Source of the DNA: [Mycobacterium] crassicus
Lineage (GTDB): Bacteria > Actinomycetota > Actinomycetes > Mycobacteriales > Mycobacteriaceae
NCBI RefSeq assembly: GCF_020181615.1
Contig: NZ_CP084029.1
Span: 3,702,800-3,766,799 of the forward strand
Direction: 5' to 3'
DNA length: 64,000 nt
Shown piece by piece: positions 49,101 through 59,114 of the stretch. The notes under the pieces were generated by a model, which did not search any database, had not been told where the DNA came from, and worked only from the letters and a program-made list of their open reading frames with translations. Every line of letters begins with the position of its first letter. Position 1 is the stretch's first letter. The position numbers and the translations under genes are program-made.

Positions 49101-49656
49101 TGACCGGGTCGGTGTGCTGGCCTCGATCCTTCGGTGGAGCCACCAGTCGGGTCACCAGGGCGGCCGGCCCGATCCCCGCCCGGACCCGGCCGAAGTCGGT
49201 GTCGCCGGTCCGCCGCTCCCACATCCGGGGGCCGCCGGCCAGCATCCACAGCACCTCCGGGTCAGGATGCGCCCAGCACAGCGCCGACTGCTGGGCCGCC
49301 GCTGTCGCGGTCACCGAATCCCGCAGCCCGGCCAGGTAATCCAGGTAGATGTCGCGGTCGTCGTCGATATCGCCGGCGTGACCTCGTTTTCGTCCGGCCA
49401 GCGCGGCCGCCACCGCCGAGGCGAGCATCATCAGGGGCAGCAACGCGAAGACCGGACTGCGGGTGAGCGGGGATCCGGAACGGTACATCACGGCGGCCGC
49501 GCCGAGCATCGCGACCGTCATCACCACCGGCAGCAGCCGGGTCAGCGCCATCCCGGATTCCGGGGCCGGCACCGATGGTGGTGCGACAACCGCGATTTCA
49601 CCGGATTGCGGCATTTCCGGCCGGCCCGCGATGCGTCCGTGCTCGGTCATCGGCAC
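46144..49656 (-). CDS. eccC4: ESX-4 secretion ATPase EccC4
   Basis: Motor ATPase of the ESX-4 type VII system, in the inner membrane; recognises substrate signal sequences and drives export. 1170 residues. Two membrane helices (RLLPVVMTVAMLGAAAVMY, VFALLPLMMLASAVAAALAG) are followed by three FtsK/SpoIIIE ATPase domains with Walker A loops GATGSGKS (about 406-413), GAPQSGKS (728-735) and GDNECGKT (971-978). Walker B-like LLVIVDEFSELL and VFLVIDGWPGL are visible in the first and second. The third loop is degenerate. MPMTEHG leaves ATG 49650 as an alternative start. Divergent from eccD4 by 112 bases. Confidence 0.96.
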   Translation of the reverse strand: MPMTEHGRIAGRPEMPQSGEIAVVAPPSVPAPESGMALTRLLPVVMTVAMLGAAAVMYRSGSPLTRSPVFALLPLMMLASAVAAALAGRKRGHAGDIDDDRDIYLDYLAGLRDSVTATAAAQQSALCWAHPDPEVLWMLAGGPRMWERRTGDTDFGRVRAGIGPAALVTRLVAPPKDRGQHTDPVTDAALSRFLETHVTVPDVPIAVPLLGAPPLLLVGDGDRARGLLRAMLCQLAALHGPDTVSIAVVDTASAGHWDWLKWLPHHQIYPDLPAAQAALTGRRAVVVVDDHAGLSVVDAAGGAGAVRRLLVGEHGRPDFLGVADAVVCAQRLAGHRVAESNSGGAGGWAQLLGIGDIDRFDPVAGWARTPGRLSVPVGTDPDGNPVHLDIKEAAERGSGPHGLCVGATGSGKSEFLRTLVLGMTTRHSPEELNLVLVDFKGGATFLEFDQTAHVAAVITNLSDEAPLVERMRDALSGEMHRRQELLRAAGVSGITGYTAARRALIPPALPALPALLVIVDEFSELLDQHPDFLDTFVAIGRLGRSLGLHLLLASQRLEEGRLRGLESHLSYRVCLKTMSAAESRLVLGVPDAYELPSIPGAGFLRTADGDVTRFQAAFVSGACPVPRPAQREARRFTAAPSVPAATEADPPRRTVLQAMLARLDGHGSAARRVWLPPLGASPELGELLGGEHPDLSVPIGVVDRPFEQRRTPLSVRLDGAAGHVAVVGAPQSGKSTTLHTLIAALSATHDATRVAFYCLDFGGGALSALGGLPQVGSVAGRGESDLVRRTVAEMEAILERREARRDRGPADHVFLVIDGWPGLCREFDMEARIVTLAGRGLSYGVHVVLSASRWTDVRPALRDLIGTRIELRLGDPAESELDRRQAQRVPRDRPGRGLTSDGSHMLVALPDGWEPLRGNAVVPPIGVLPTVVERATLTRLVGHQPVLGIDERGLGAVAVDFERQRHLLVLGDNECGKTATLRTLCRELMRTHTVEQAQLLVVDYRRGLLGVVETEYLAGYAMSAPGLSALLPGLIDRLSARMPGADLTSQQLRDRSWWSGPQLYVLVDDYDLVATAAGNPLTALLEYLPHAGDLGLHLVVARRSGGAARSMYEPVLAALGDLGAMGLVMSGDPGDAPMIGSVRPGPLPPGRGVLVTRADGERLIQVAWEP

Positions 49657-49768
49657 ACCGTAAGCAGCCCGGAATCGACCGGCAAGTCAGCTGTGGAAGA
49701 CCGAAAACGTCCGGGCCCGCAGCGCGCTAGCGTGCGCCCCAGGCAGAGACGAAAGAAGGAGGCCCAAG

Positions 49769-50890
49769 GTGCTGGCTGCGGATTCGGGACTGCGTCGGGT
49801 CGCGGTGCACTCCGATGCCGGGCACGCCGATCTGGCACTGCCCTCGGGGGTGCCGGTCGCAGCACTGATCGCCTCGGTCGTGGACCTGCTGCCGCACCGG
49901 CCCGGCCAGCCGCTGCGGCCATATCGACTCGCCCGTCCCGGCCGGGCGCCGCTGGATGGCTCGAAGACACTGGCGCAGCACGGTATCCGCGATGGAACGG
50001 TGCTTGTTCTGACCCGCGCCGAGGACACGGTGACCGAGCCGCGGTTCGACGACCCCGCCGAGCAGCTCGCGGCTACCGTGCGGGCGGCAACACGCCCGTG
50101 GACGCCGTCGGCGCGCCGCCTGGCCGCCGCGTTGACGGCGTCGGGCCTGGCCGGGGTCGCCGGGTTCGTTGCGGTCCCCGGCGGCCCCGGCGCCCCGAAT
50201 GCGTTGCTGGCGATCGCCGCAGCCGGCACCGTGGCGTCGTTGACGGTGCCGTCGAGCGGTTGCGGCGCGGCGGCGCGCGCCATGCTGTGTTGCCTGGCCG
50301 GGTTGGCGGTGCTGACCGCTGTCGCCGGGATGGCCTGTGCGGTATCCGGAATCTCGGCTCGAACCGTGGGTGCGGCGGCGGGTGTGGTCGCGGTCGGTGT
50401 GGCCCGGGTGGCGGGCCGGGTCGCGGTCATGGTGCGCGGCCCGGTGGGTGAGACGCACGACCTGTTGACCGGCTTGGTGGCCGGCGCTGCGGCGACGATG
50501 GTGGTGGGCACGGCCGGTATCGCCGTCGGGGAGCCGGTGCCCGGGGTGCCGCGGTTCGTCGGTGTGGTGTTCACGGCGGCGGCCGGCGCGGCCCTGATGT
50601 TGCGGGCCCGCTCGCATACCGACGGCCGGCAGATCGCGACGCTGCTGGCAGCTGGATTCGCCGCGATCGGGATCGCCTTGCTGACAGTGGATCCCGGGCT
50701 GTGGCCGGCGGTGGTGGCCGTGACGCTGGCTGGGACCGCGCTGGTCGCCGGTTTCGCCGCGCCGGCCGCTTCCGCACCGGTCCGGCGCGGCGCCGAAGTG
50801 CTGGAAAGCCTGACGCTGGGCTCGCTGGTGCCGCTGGCCTGCTGGGTCGGCGGTGTCTACGGCGCCGTTCGCGGGCTGGGCCTGGGCTGA
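49769..50890 (+). CDS. eccD4: ESX-4 membrane component EccD4
   Basis: 373 residues, shorter than the roughly 460 of M. tuberculosis EccD4. An N-terminal ubiquitin-like domain (RRVAVHSDAGHADLALPSGV, KTLAQHGIRDGTVLVLTRAE) of about 90 residues is followed by some nine or ten membrane helices, for example LCCLAGLAVLTAVAGMACAV, LLTGLVAGAAATMVVGTAGI and ATLLAAGFAAIGIALLTV. EccD forms the channel-like membrane part of type VII complexes. GTG at 49769 is preceded by AAGGAGG six bases upstream. mycP4 starts three bases after its stop, so they are coupled. Confidence 0.93.
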   Translation: MLAADSGLRRVAVHSDAGHADLALPSGVPVAALIASVVDLLPHRPGQPLRPYRLARPGRAPLDGSKTLAQHGIRDGTVLVLTRAEDTVTEPRFDDPAEQLAATVRAATRPWTPSARRLAAALTASGLAGVAGFVAVPGGPGAPNALLAIAAAGTVASLTVPSSGCGAAARAMLCCLAGLAVLTAVAGMACAVSGISARTVGAAAGVVAVGVARVAGRVAVMVRGPVGETHDLLTGLVAGAAATMVVGTAGIAVGEPVPGVPRFVGVVFTAAAGAALMLRARSHTDGRQIATLLAAGFAAIGIALLTVDPGLWPAVVAVTLAGTALVAGFAAPAASAPVRRGAEVLESLTLGSLVPLACWVGGVYGAVRGLGLG

Positions 50891-50893
50891 GGC

Positions 50894-52225
50894 GTGCGGA
50901 CCCCGCGTATCGCCCGAGTCGTAGGGGCTGCGGTGATCGCGGGGACGACACAGTGTGTGCCCCCGGCCAATGCGGTCGCGCCACCCCCGATCGACAGCAC
51001 CCGGCTGCCCTCCCCTGCGCCGGCCGCGCCCGCGCACCGCACCCTGCAGCGGGCGGTTTGCACGGTGCCGACGCTGGATCCGGGCTTGGTCCCCACTCAA
51101 CTCGACGGGCTGGACCTGCCAGCGGTCTGGGCCCTGGCTCGCGGGGCGGGCCAGCGGGTGGCGGTGATCGACACCGGCGTCACACCGCACCGGCGGCTGC
51201 CGGCGTTGGTGGGCGGCGGCGATTACGTGTCCACCGGCGATGGCACCCAGGACTGCGACGGGCACGGCACCCTGGTCGCCGGAATCATCGGGGCTGCGCC
51301 CGATCCGGGCGCCGACCGGTTCAGCGGTATCGCACCGCTGGCCACCCTGATCGGTATCCGTCAGTCCAGCAACAGATTCGGCGCGGCCGACGGGCCACCG
51401 GGCGTCGGCGACGTCGAGACCCTGGCCAAGGCGGTGCGCACCGCGGCCGACCTGGCCGCGTCGGTCATCAACATCTCGTCGGTGGCCTGCCGGCCAGTCG
51501 GCTCCGGCCTGGACGATCGGGCGCTGGGCGCCGCTCTGGCCTATGCGGTCGAGGTGAAGGACGCCGTCGTGGTGGCTGCCGCCGGCAACGCCGACGACGG
51601 ATGCGCCGCCGGCGAGCCGATGATCGTCAGCCCGGCCTGGTACGACGACTACGTGCTGACCGTGGGTTCGGTGGACGCGCACGGCGCACCGTCGGCGTTC
51701 ACCCGGGCCGGTCCATGGGTCGACGTGGCCGCGCCCGGCGAGGCGGTGCTGTCGCTGAGCACCGTCGGCGACGCGATGGCCACCGCCACCGGCGGCACCA
51801 GCTTCGCCGTGCCGGTGGTCAGTGGCTTGGCGGCGCTGATCCGGTCCCGCCACCCGGATTGGACCCCGCGGCAGGTGATGGACCGGATCAAGGCCACCGC
51901 GCACCACCCACCGGGTGGCCGGGACGACTTCGTCGGCGCCGGGGTGATCGACCCGCTGGCGGCGGTCGGATCCGAGGCGCCCGGCCCGGTCAAGCCGGCC
52001 ACCAGCGCACCGATCATCGCGCCCGCCGAGCCGGCCCCCGAACCCACGGTCTCCGGGTTGCGCGCCGCGGGTACCGGTACCGCCGTGCTGCTCGTCGTCC
52101 TGCTGGCCTCGATCACCGGTCGGGTGGTGGCCGGGATACGACGTCGCCGACCGACAGGGCCTGCTGCCGTCCCAGCAGCGGACCGGCCGGCAGCCCGGCC
52201 AGCATCGGCCACGGGACCGCGGTAG
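50894..52225 (+). CDS. mycP4: ESX-4 mycosin protease MycP4
   Basis: Membrane-anchored subtilisin-like protease of the ESX-4 system, facing the periplasm. 443 residues: signal sequence (VVGAAVIAGTTQCVPPANAV), an N-terminal extension, the protease domain with Asp93 in VAVIDTGV, His124 in DCDGHGTLVAG, Asn232 in AAAGNADDG and Ser303 in TGGTSFAVPVVSGLAALI, and a C-terminal membrane anchor ([19 protein letters not shown]) followed by Arg-rich residues. The full catalytic set is present. It begins three bases after eccD4. Its last 113 bases overlap the end of the convergent eccB4. Confidence 0.96.
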   Translation: MRTPRIARVVGAAVIAGTTQCVPPANAVAPPPIDSTRLPSPAPAAPAHRTLQRAVCTVPTLDPGLVPTQLDGLDLPAVWALARGAGQRVAVIDTGVTPHRRLPALVGGGDYVSTGDGTQDCDGHGTLVAGIIGAAPDPGADRFSGIAPLATLIGIRQSSNRFGAADGPPGVGDVETLAKAVRTAADLAASVINISSVACRPVGSGLDDRALGAALAYAVEVKDAVVVAAAGNADDGCAAGEPMIVSPAWYDDYVLTVGSVDAHGAPSAFTRAGPWVDVAAPGEAVLSLSTVGDAMATATGGTSFAVPVVSGLAALIRSRHPDWTPRQVMDRIKATAHHPPGGRDDFVGAGVIDPLAAVGSEAPGPVKPATSAPIIAPAEPAPEPTVSGLRAAGTGTAVLLVVLLASITGRVVAGIRRRRPTGPAAVPAADRPAARPASATGPR

Positions 52226-53231
52226 GCACGGCCGGCAGCCCCAGATCGCGTGCCGCCCCGGCATCGGCGACGGTGAACCGCTCCCCGGTCTCGGCGATCA
52301 GGTAGGCGGCGCCGCCGGGCTGACCACTGGCCCCGGCGCCCCGCACGAAGGCACTGCGGCCCGGCGGCAGGTACACCGCGTCCAGGGCGGGACCCGGCCC
52401 GTCGGCCTGGGCCAGTACCGTCGGCGCCGCACCGGCCGGCAGCGGCGGGCCCACCCCGGCCGACAGCGTGATCCCGGCCGCATCATCGGTACGCCAGTGC
52501 ACGCACAGCGTCACCGCGGGGGCAGGCAACACCGCTAGGCGCTCGCCAGAATCTGTGAGCTGCGCCGGCGGGGCCTCCGGCACCGCGTTCAGCAGTAGCC
52601 CCGACACCCGCCGCGGCGGGGCGGACTCCAGCACCGGCTCGGCCGGGTTGACCGGAATCCGCCGTCCGGACCGCAGTAGATAAGCGGTACCGGACTCGGC
52701 AACGACCGCCACCGCCTCCGGTGGCTCGATGAGCACGGACGCCGGCGGCTCGATCCCGGCGAGCAGGGTGGTGCCTCCGGCGCCGTCGTCGCACAGCGAC
52801 CACGTGGCGTTCGCCTCCAACGCCGGGCCGAGCGCACTGGGGGCACCCGGGATGCCCAACGGCGGTCCGCGCCGGGTCCGGCCGATCGCCGTCCCGGCCA
52901 CCGGCCGCGGGTCGGCGGCGGTGCCGGCGATCAGGCGGGCCGAGGCCAGGTTGGACACCGGGTGCACCGTGTCGCCGATCCGGACATACAGCGCCCCGGA
53001 GGCGCGATCCAGCAGGATCGGCGCGTCGCCGAGGTCCGGTTGCGGGCGCACCACGGCCAGCACCACGGCACCGGCCAGCGCAAGCACACTGACCAGAGCT
53101 CCGGCGGCCAGTGCGTTCCCGCCAGGCGCCGGGGCGCCGGCCGGCTGCCCGCATCGCAGCGCACGCTCCATCCGGCGGGCCAGGTATCGGTGGGCGCTGA
53201 CCTGCAGCCTTGTCGCGGAACGTCTCGTCAT
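52113..53231 (-). CDS. eccB4: ESX-4 core component EccB4
   Basis: 372 residues, well below the roughly 470 of M. tuberculosis EccB4. The N-terminus is typical ([20 protein letters not shown]), then one membrane helix ([20 protein letters not shown]) and the periplasmic part with [52 protein letters not shown] and [16 protein letters not shown]; the family's paired cysteines are at SLCDD and LCVHWR. The 3' end overlaps mycP4 by 113 bases on the opposite strand, so the C-terminus runs into its neighbour. EccB helps assemble the membrane complex and binds the periplasmic side. Confidence 0.93.
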   Translation of the reverse strand: MTRRSATRLQVSAHRYLARRMERALRCGQPAGAPAPGGNALAAGALVSVLALAGAVVLAVVRPQPDLGDAPILLDRASGALYVRIGDTVHPVSNLASARLIAGTAADPRPVAGTAIGRTRRGPPLGIPGAPSALGPALEANATWSLCDDGAGGTTLLAGIEPPASVLIEPPEAVAVVAESGTAYLLRSGRRIPVNPAEPVLESAPPRRVSGLLLNAVPEAPPAQLTDSGERLAVLPAPAVTLCVHWRTDDAAGITLSAGVGPPLPAGAAPTVLAQADGPGPALDAVYLPPGRSAFVRGAGASGQPGGAAYLIAETGERFTVADAGAARDLGLPAVPTAVPWPMLAGLPAGPLLGRQQALSVGDVVSRPPPDR

Positions 53232-53326
53232 GCGCCTCCGTCTCCAGTGCCGCCGACGCTAGCCGCGGGCCGGGCGACGGGTGCCCGGCCATCCACAGGG
53301 CTGGCCATTCCGAAAATCGGTTTCGG

Positions 53327-53332
53327 TACGAT
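53327..53332 (+). promoter_or_regulatory. -10 element of cut3
   Basis: TACGAT ends seven bases before the ATG at 53340. No ribosome-binding site is seen, so the message is probably leaderless. Confidence 0.45.
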
Positions 53333-53339
53333 TTCCCCC

Positions 53340-54044
53340 ATGCGTTTTCTTCGGTTGAACGGCATTTTTTCGGCGGTGTTGATGGCGGGCGCGCTGCTGA
53401 TGGTCCCGGCGGTGGCGCCGAGTGCGATTCCCTCGGCGGCGGCCTACGACTGCCCCGACGTCGAGGTGATCTTCGCCCGCGGCACCAGCGAGCCGCCCGG
53501 CGTCGGCCGGGTGGGCCGTGCGCTCATCGATTCGCTGCGCCAGCAGACCTCCAAGAAGGTCGACGAGTACGGCGTCAACTACCCCGCCGGCCGGCTGCAG
53601 CTGGGCGGCGGCGACGGTGCCAACGATGTGATCAAGCGCGTCAAGGCAGCGGCCGACGTGTGCCCGGACACCGAGTTGGTGCTGGGCGGATATTCGCAGG
53701 GCGCCTCGGTGATCGACATCGTCACCGGCACCCAGGTGGGCGGTATCAGCTGGGGCAGCCAGCTGCCCGCTCAGTACGCCAACCAGGTGGTGGCAGTGGT
53801 GGCGTTCGGCAACCCCGCGGTCCGCAGCGGCGGCCCGATCAGCTCGCAGAGCGTGCTGTTCGGCTCCAAGGCCCTCGACCTGTGCAACCCCGGCGACCCG
53901 ATCTGCCACGAAGGCCCCGGCAACGAGTGGACCGACCACACCGACGGCTACATCCCCGCGCTGACCAGCCAGGCGGCGAACTTCGTCGCCGGCCGGCTGC
54001 GGGCCGCCGGGCCGTCGGCCGGGCCGCTGCCGCTGGCGCCCTGA
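53340..54044 (+). CDS. cut3: Secreted cutinase-family esterase (Cut3-like)
   Basis: 234 residues. The signal peptide ([20 protein letters not shown]) is cleaved near [11 protein letters not shown]. Cutinase domain with [20 protein letters not shown], nucleophile Ser119 in [10 protein letters not shown], Asp186 in [12 protein letters not shown] and His200 in WTDHTDGY; the four conserved cysteines (CPD, VCPD, LCN, ICH) form the two usual disulfides. Acts outside the membrane on lipid esters. ATG at 53340 is set by the -10 element and the signal peptide; the longer frame from 52962 runs through eccB4 and is not real. The position matches Rv3451, next to ESX-4. Confidence 0.94.
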   Translation: MRFLRLNGIFSAVLMAGALLMVPAVAPSAIPSAAAYDCPDVEVIFARGTSEPPGVGRVGRALIDSLRQQTSKKVDEYGVNYPAGRLQLGGGDGANDVIKRVKAAADVCPDTELVLGGYSQGASVIDIVTGTQVGGISWGSQLPAQYANQVVAVVAFGNPAVRSGGPISSQSVLFGSKALDLCNPGDPICHEGPGNEWTDHTDGYIPALTSQAANFVAGRLRAAGPSAGPLPLAP

Positions 54045-54088
54045 CCTGCACCGACAGGGTTAGTTAGCTCATCAAGCCTTTGCTTCGC

Positions 54089-54094
54089 TAAGAT
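54089..54094 (+). promoter_or_regulatory. -10 element of cut4
   Basis: TAAGAT ends eight bases before the GTG at 54103, again the pattern of a leaderless message. Confidence 0.45.
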
Positions 54095-54102
54095 CTTTCC
54101 CT

Positions 54103-54738
54103 GTGAAGGCATACCGCATCCTGGCGGCCGCCGCCGTCGCCGCAGCGCTGCTGATCAACCCGGCCCCGTCGTCCATGCCGACCGCCTCGGCCGACGGCTG
54201 CCCCGATGTCGAGGTGGTGTTCGCCCGCGGCACCAATGATTCGCCGGGTCTCGGCCGGGTCGGCGACGCGTTCGTCGGCGCCCTGCGTGGGCGGACGTCG
54301 CGGTCAGTCGGTGCCTACGCGGTGAACTACCCGGCCAGCTACGACTTCGGCCGGGCCGCCGACGGCGCCAACGACGCCAGCGGGCACGTCATGTGGATGG
54401 TGGAGAACTGCCCGGGCACCCGCCTGGTGCTCGGCGGCTACTCCCAAGGTGCGGCGGTCATCGACATCATCGCCGCCGCCCCGGTGCCCGGCTTCGGGTT
54501 CACCGCGCCGCTGCCGCCGGAGGCCGCCGACCACGTCGCGGCGGTCGCGGTGTTCGGCAACCCGTCGAGCAAGATCGGGCAGCCGCTGACCAACAGCCCG
54601 TCCTACGGGTTCAAGACGATCGACCTGTGCAACGACGGCGACCCGATCTGCTCGCCGGGGCGGTTGTTCTCCGCGCACTCCGGATATACGCCCGGCATGA
54701 CCAATCAGGCCGCCTCGTTCGTGGCCGGCCTGCTGTAG
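54103..54738 (+). CDS. cut4: Secreted cutinase-family esterase (Cut4-like)
   Basis: 211 residues from GTG. Signal peptide with core ILAAAAVAAALLINPAPSS, cleaved near ASA/DGCPDVEV. Motifs VVFARGTNDSPGLGRVGDAF, Ser114 in [12 protein letters not shown], Asp180 region in LCNDGDPICSPG and His192 in SAHSGYTPGM complete the cutinase triad; cysteines pair as in its neighbour. Tandem paralogue of the upstream cutinase, corresponding to Rv3452. Probably acts on extracellular or envelope esters. It ends one base before the convergent truA stop. Confidence 0.94.
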   Translation: MKAYRILAAAAVAAALLINPAPSSMPTASADGCPDVEVVFARGTNDSPGLGRVGDAFVGALRGRTSRSVGAYAVNYPASYDFGRAADGANDASGHVMWMVENCPGTRLVLGGYSQGAAVIDIIAAAPVPGFGFTAPLPPEAADHVAAVAVFGNPSSKIGQPLTNSPSYGFKTIDLCNDGDPICSPGRLFSAHSGYTPGMTNQAASFVAGLL

Positions 54739-54739
54739 C

Positions 54740-55597
54740 TCAGCGCGTACGGATGTCCCGGGTGATCACGGTGCGCGCCGCTAGCTGGTCGTCCGGCGGG
54801 TAGTCGACCCCGACCAGAGTCAGGCCGCGCGCCGGTGCGGCGGTGAAGTCGCTGGAGCGGCGGTCGGCGCTCAGCAGATCGGCGCACCAGGCGACGCTGC
54901 GCCGGTGTTCGCCGACCGCCAGCACGGCCCCGACCAGCGAGCGCACCATCGACCAGCAGAACGCGTCGGCGGTGACGTGCGCGGTGACCAGATCACCGTC
55001 GCGCACCCAGTCCAGCCGCTGCAGGTCGCGGATGGTGGTGGCGCCCTCACGATGACGGCAGAACGCCGCGAAATCGTTCAGCCCCAACAGGTTCTGTGAC
55101 GCCTGCGCCATCGCCTCGACGTCCAGGGGACGCGGCCAGGCGGTGACGTAGCGGGCCTGCTGCGGTGTCACCCCGTAGGGCGCCGTGGAAAGCCGATAGG
55201 CGTAGTGACGCCGCAGCGCCGAGAACCGCGAATCGAAATCGGGCGCCGCTCGCCCCACCCGGAGCACCCGGACGTCGACCGGCAGGAACCGCGCCAGTCG
55301 TCGCGTCAGCGCCAGAAATTCCGGCTCGTCGGGCCGCTGGCCACGCGAATAACCGTGCCGGACCGCATCTTCGGGGATGTCGACGTGAGCCACCTGCCCG
55401 GTCGCGTGCACGCCGGTGTCGGTGCGGCCGGCTCCGAACACTCGGACCGGAACGCGAAACACCGTCGCCAGCGTCTCTTCGAGAACGCCGGCGACGGTGC
55501 GCTGTCCATTCTGTACCGCCCACCCGGCGAAATCGGTGCCGTCGTAGGCGATATCGAGCCGAAGCCGAACTTCGGCCCCGGACTCAGGACTCGTCAG
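54740..55597 (-). CDS. truA: tRNA pseudouridine synthase TruA
   Basis: Makes pseudouridine at positions 38-40 of tRNA anticodon arms. The catalytic Asp is in [36 protein letters not shown] and [11 protein letters not shown] are typical later blocks. The family N-terminus is clearly encoded upstream: [20 protein letters not shown] is readable in frame before the first GTG at 55462, so that GTG is not the true start. No ATG, GTG or TTG occurs in the frame above it for a long way; CTG at 55597, 14 bases inside the end of rplQ, is my best guess and gives about 285 residues, near the normal length. The start is therefore uncertain, though the gene is sure. Confidence 0.85.
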   Translation of the reverse strand: MTSPESGAEVRLRLDIAYDGTDFAGWAVQNGQRTVAGVLEETLATVFRVPVRVFGAGRTDTGVHATGQVAHVDIPEDAVRHGYSRGQRPDEPEFLALTRRLARFLPVDVRVLRVGRAAPDFDSRFSALRRHYAYRLSTAPYGVTPQQARYVTAWPRPLDVEAMAQASQNLLGLNDFAAFCRHREGATTIRDLQRLDWVRDGDLVTAHVTADAFCWSMVRSLVGAVLAVGEHRRSVAWCADLLSADRRSSDFTAAPARGLTLVGVDYPPDDQLAARTVITRDIRTR

Positions 55598-56135
55598 TGG
55601 CTTCGGTGGCCTCGGGAGCCTCAGCCTCAGCGGCTGACTCCTCGACCTGCTCGGCCTCGACCTCGGCCGACTCTTCGACCTTCTCCTCGACCTTCTCGGA
55701 AGGCTTCTCAGCAGCCTTCTCGGCCTTGGCTTCAGTCTTAGCGGCCCTACGTGCCTTCTCGGCCTCGGAGGTCACCGTCTTCTCCCGGACCAGCTCGATC
55801 ACGGCCATCGGGGCGTTGTCGCCCTTGCGCGCCTCGACCTTGATGATGCGGGTGTAGCCGCCGTTGCGGTCCGCGAAGTGCGGGCCGATCTCGGCGAACA
55901 GCGAGTGCACCACGTCCTTGTCACGGATCTTCTTGAGCACCTCACGCCGGTTGTGCAGCGTGCCCTTCTTGGCGTGGGTGATCAGCTTCTCCGCGTACGG
56001 CCGCAATGCCCGGGCCTTGGGCTCGGTCGTCTTGATCCGGCCGTGGGTGAACAGCGAGGTGGCCAGGTTGGCCAGCAGCGCCTGCTGGTGCGAGGACGAC
56101 CCGCCGAGACGGGGACCCTTGGTGGGCTTGGGCAT
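55584..56135 (-). CDS. rplQ: 50S ribosomal protein L17 (bL17)
   Basis: 183 residues. Starts [20 protein letters not shown]; core blocks [35 protein letters not shown] and [20 protein letters not shown]. The last 60 residues are an Ala/Glu/Lys-rich low-complexity tail ([20 protein letters not shown]) usual in mycobacterial L17. It follows rpoA by 59 bases as the end of the alpha operon, and truA overlaps its 3' end. Confidence 0.97.
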   Translation of the reverse strand: MPKPTKGPRLGGSSSHQQALLANLATSLFTHGRIKTTEPKARALRPYAEKLITHAKKGTLHNRREVLKKIRDKDVVHSLFAEIGPHFADRNGGYTRIIKVEARKGDNAPMAVIELVREKTVTSEAEKARRAAKTEAKAEKAAEKPSEKVEEKVEESAEVEAEQVEESAAEAEAPEATEATDES

Positions 56136-56194
56136 TGCGACTTCTCCTAAATGGGGCCGGCCCCCGTATCAGGTAGGGCCGGGACGGAATTCTT

Positions 56195-57316
<1,122 letters not shown>

Positions 57317-57922
57317 TTACTTCGAGTAGAACTCGACGATCAGCTGCTCGGCGAGCGGCACGACGATCTGAGCGCGGTCCGGGAGCTGGTGGATCAGGAT
57401 GCGCTGCCGCTCCCCGACCACCTGCAGCCAACCCGGGATCGGGCGGTCGCCCACGGTCTCCCGGGCGATCTGGAACGGCACGGTGTTGATCGACTTGTCC
57501 CGCACGTCGATGATGTCGTACTGCGACACCTGGTAGCTGGGCACGTCGACCTTCACGCCGTTGACGGTGAAGTGGCCGTGGCTGACCAGCTGACGGGCCA
57601 TCCGACGGGTCCGGGCCAGCCCGGCGCGGTAGACGACGTTGTCCAGCCGGCTCTCCAGGATGCGCAGCAGCTCCTCGCCGGTCTTGCCGCCGCGGCGTAC
57701 CGCTTCCTCGTAGTAGCGGCGGAACTGCTTCTCCATCACGCCGTAGGTGAAGCGAGCCTTCTGCTTCTCCTGCAGCTGCAGACGGTATTCGCTCTCCTTG
57801 ATCCGCGCGCGGCCGTGCTGGCCGGGCGGGTAGGGACGCTTTTCGAACGCCTGGTCTCCGCCGATGAGGTCGACGCCGAGCCGGCGGGACTTACGGGTGG
57901 CGGGTCCGGTGTAACGAGCCAT
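57317..57922 (-). CDS. rpsD: 30S ribosomal protein S4 (uS4)
   Basis: 201 residues. Starts MARYTGPATRKSRRLGVDL; RPYPPGQHGRARIKESEYRL-like N-domain (PYPPGQHGRAR), the S4 RNA-binding domain in ESRLDNVVYRAGLARTRRMA and RQLVSHGHFTVNGVKVDVPS, ending ELIVEFYSK-type (EQLIVEFYSK). The zinc-free type, without cysteines in the N-domain. Follows rpsK by 24 bases and precedes rpoA. Confidence 0.98.
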   Translation of the reverse strand: MARYTGPATRKSRRLGVDLIGGDQAFEKRPYPPGQHGRARIKESEYRLQLQEKQKARFTYGVMEKQFRRYYEEAVRRGGKTGEELLRILESRLDNVVYRAGLARTRRMARQLVSHGHFTVNGVKVDVPSYQVSQYDIIDVRDKSINTVPFQIARETVGDRPIPGWLQVVGERQRILIHQLPDRAQIVVPLAEQLIVEFYSK

Positions 57923-57946
57923 GTTGTTTCTTCTCCTCGAACCCGA

Positions 57947-58357
57947 CTAGACGCGACGGCGCTTGGGCGGACGGCAGCCGTTGTGCGGCTGCGGGGTGAC
58001 ATCGGAAATCGCGCCGACCTCGAGGCCAGCGGCCTGCAGCGAGCGGATCGCGGTCTCACGGCCCGAACCCGGACCCTTCACGAACACGTCGACCTTCTTC
58101 ACGCCGTGCTCCTGCGCCTTGCGGGCGGCGTTCTCGGCGGCCAGCTGCGCGGCGAACGGAGTGGACTTACGCGAGCCCTTGAACCCGACGTGACCCGACG
58201 ACGCCCAGGCGATGACATTGCCCTGCGGGTCGGTGATCGTCACGATCGTGTTGTTGAAGGTGCTCTTGATGTGCGCGGCACCATGCGGGATGTTCTTCTT
58301 TTCCCGCCGCCGAGTCTTCTGGCCCTTCTTGGGCCCGGTCGCTTTCTTCGTTGCCAT
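57947..58357 (-). CDS. rpsK: 30S ribosomal protein S11 (uS11)
   Basis: 136 residues. Basic N-terminus ([20 protein letters not shown]), then [60 protein letters not shown] and the tail [15 protein letters not shown]. Five bases separate it from rpsM, so they are coupled. Confidence 0.98.
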   Translation of the reverse strand: MATKKATGPKKGQKTRRREKKNIPHGAAHIKSTFNNTIVTITDPQGNVIAWASSGHVGFKGSRKSTPFAAQLAAENAARKAQEHGVKKVDVFVKGPGSGRETAIRSLQAAGLEVGAISDVTPQPHNGCRPPKRRRV

Positions 58358-58362
58358 GGGTC

Positions 58363-58737
58363 TTACCTGGCCTTCTTCTTACCGGCGATGGTGCGCTTGG
58401 GGCCCTTGCGGGTGCGCGCGTTGGTCTTGGTCCGCTGGCCGCGCACCGGCAGGCCGCGACGGTGCCGCAGGCCCTGGTAGCAGCCGATCTCGATCTTGCG
58501 GCGGATGTCGGCCTGCACCTCGCGGCGCAGGTCACCCTCAACCTTCAGGTTGCGCTCGATGTAGTCACGCAGCTGGGTGATCTGCTCGTCGGTGAGATCC
58601 TTGGTGCGCTGGTCCTTGTCGATACCGGTCGCGGCCAGGATTTCGTTCGAACGGGTACGGCCGATGCCGTAGATGTAGGTCAGCGCGATCTCCATACGCT
58701 TATCGCGCGGCAGGTCGACGCCCACTAGTCGTGCCAT
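58363..58737 (-). CDS. rpsM: 30S ribosomal protein S13 (uS13)
   Basis: 124 residues from ATG 58737 ([20 protein letters not shown]); an in-frame ATG three codons earlier is less likely by family. Blocks [34 protein letters not shown] and the basic tail [14 protein letters not shown]. It follows rpmJ by about 210 bases and starts the tight run rpsM-rpsK-rpsD-rpoA-rplQ. Confidence 0.98.
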   Translation of the reverse strand: MARLVGVDLPRDKRMEIALTYIYGIGRTRSNEILAATGIDKDQRTKDLTDEQITQLRDYIERNLKVEGDLRREVQADIRRKIEIGCYQGLRHRRGLPVRGQRTKTNARTRKGPKRTIAGKKKAR

Positions 58738-58946
58738 GGGTGGCATTCCCTCTTTCGTAGCGGAGGTGTTGGTCCCAGCCCGTTCCCGGCCGAAACAGCT
58801 CCGGGGCCCGGCCTCCGATCCGGGCGTTGCCGAGCTGGCCCATCTCTAAAGATGCCAGCCAGCTCAGTGGTACTGGGAGGTCTGCATTCAGTTGTGGTCG
58901 GGGTGCTGCTCGGGGCTATCGCCTGGCCAGATGCCGGCGATAGCCG

Positions 58947-59060
58947 CTAGCCCTGGCGCTGCTTGTGGCGCGGGTCGGAGCAGATCACCATGACCCGGCC
59001 ATGCCGACGGATCACCCTGCACTTGTCGCAGATCGGCTTGACGCTGGGGTTCACCTTCAC
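58947..59060 (-). CDS. rpmJ: 50S ribosomal protein L36 (bL36)
   Basis: 37 residues from GTG at 59060: [20 protein letters not shown] then [16 protein letters not shown]. The Cys-x2-Cys and the later Cys and His bind zinc. Too short for most gene callers. It lies between infA and rpsM, the usual place. Confidence 0.97.
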
Positions 59061-59114
59061 GGCTGCTGTGGTCCTGTTCTAATCGCTGGTTGACGTACTG
59101 GGGCGCTTGGGGAG

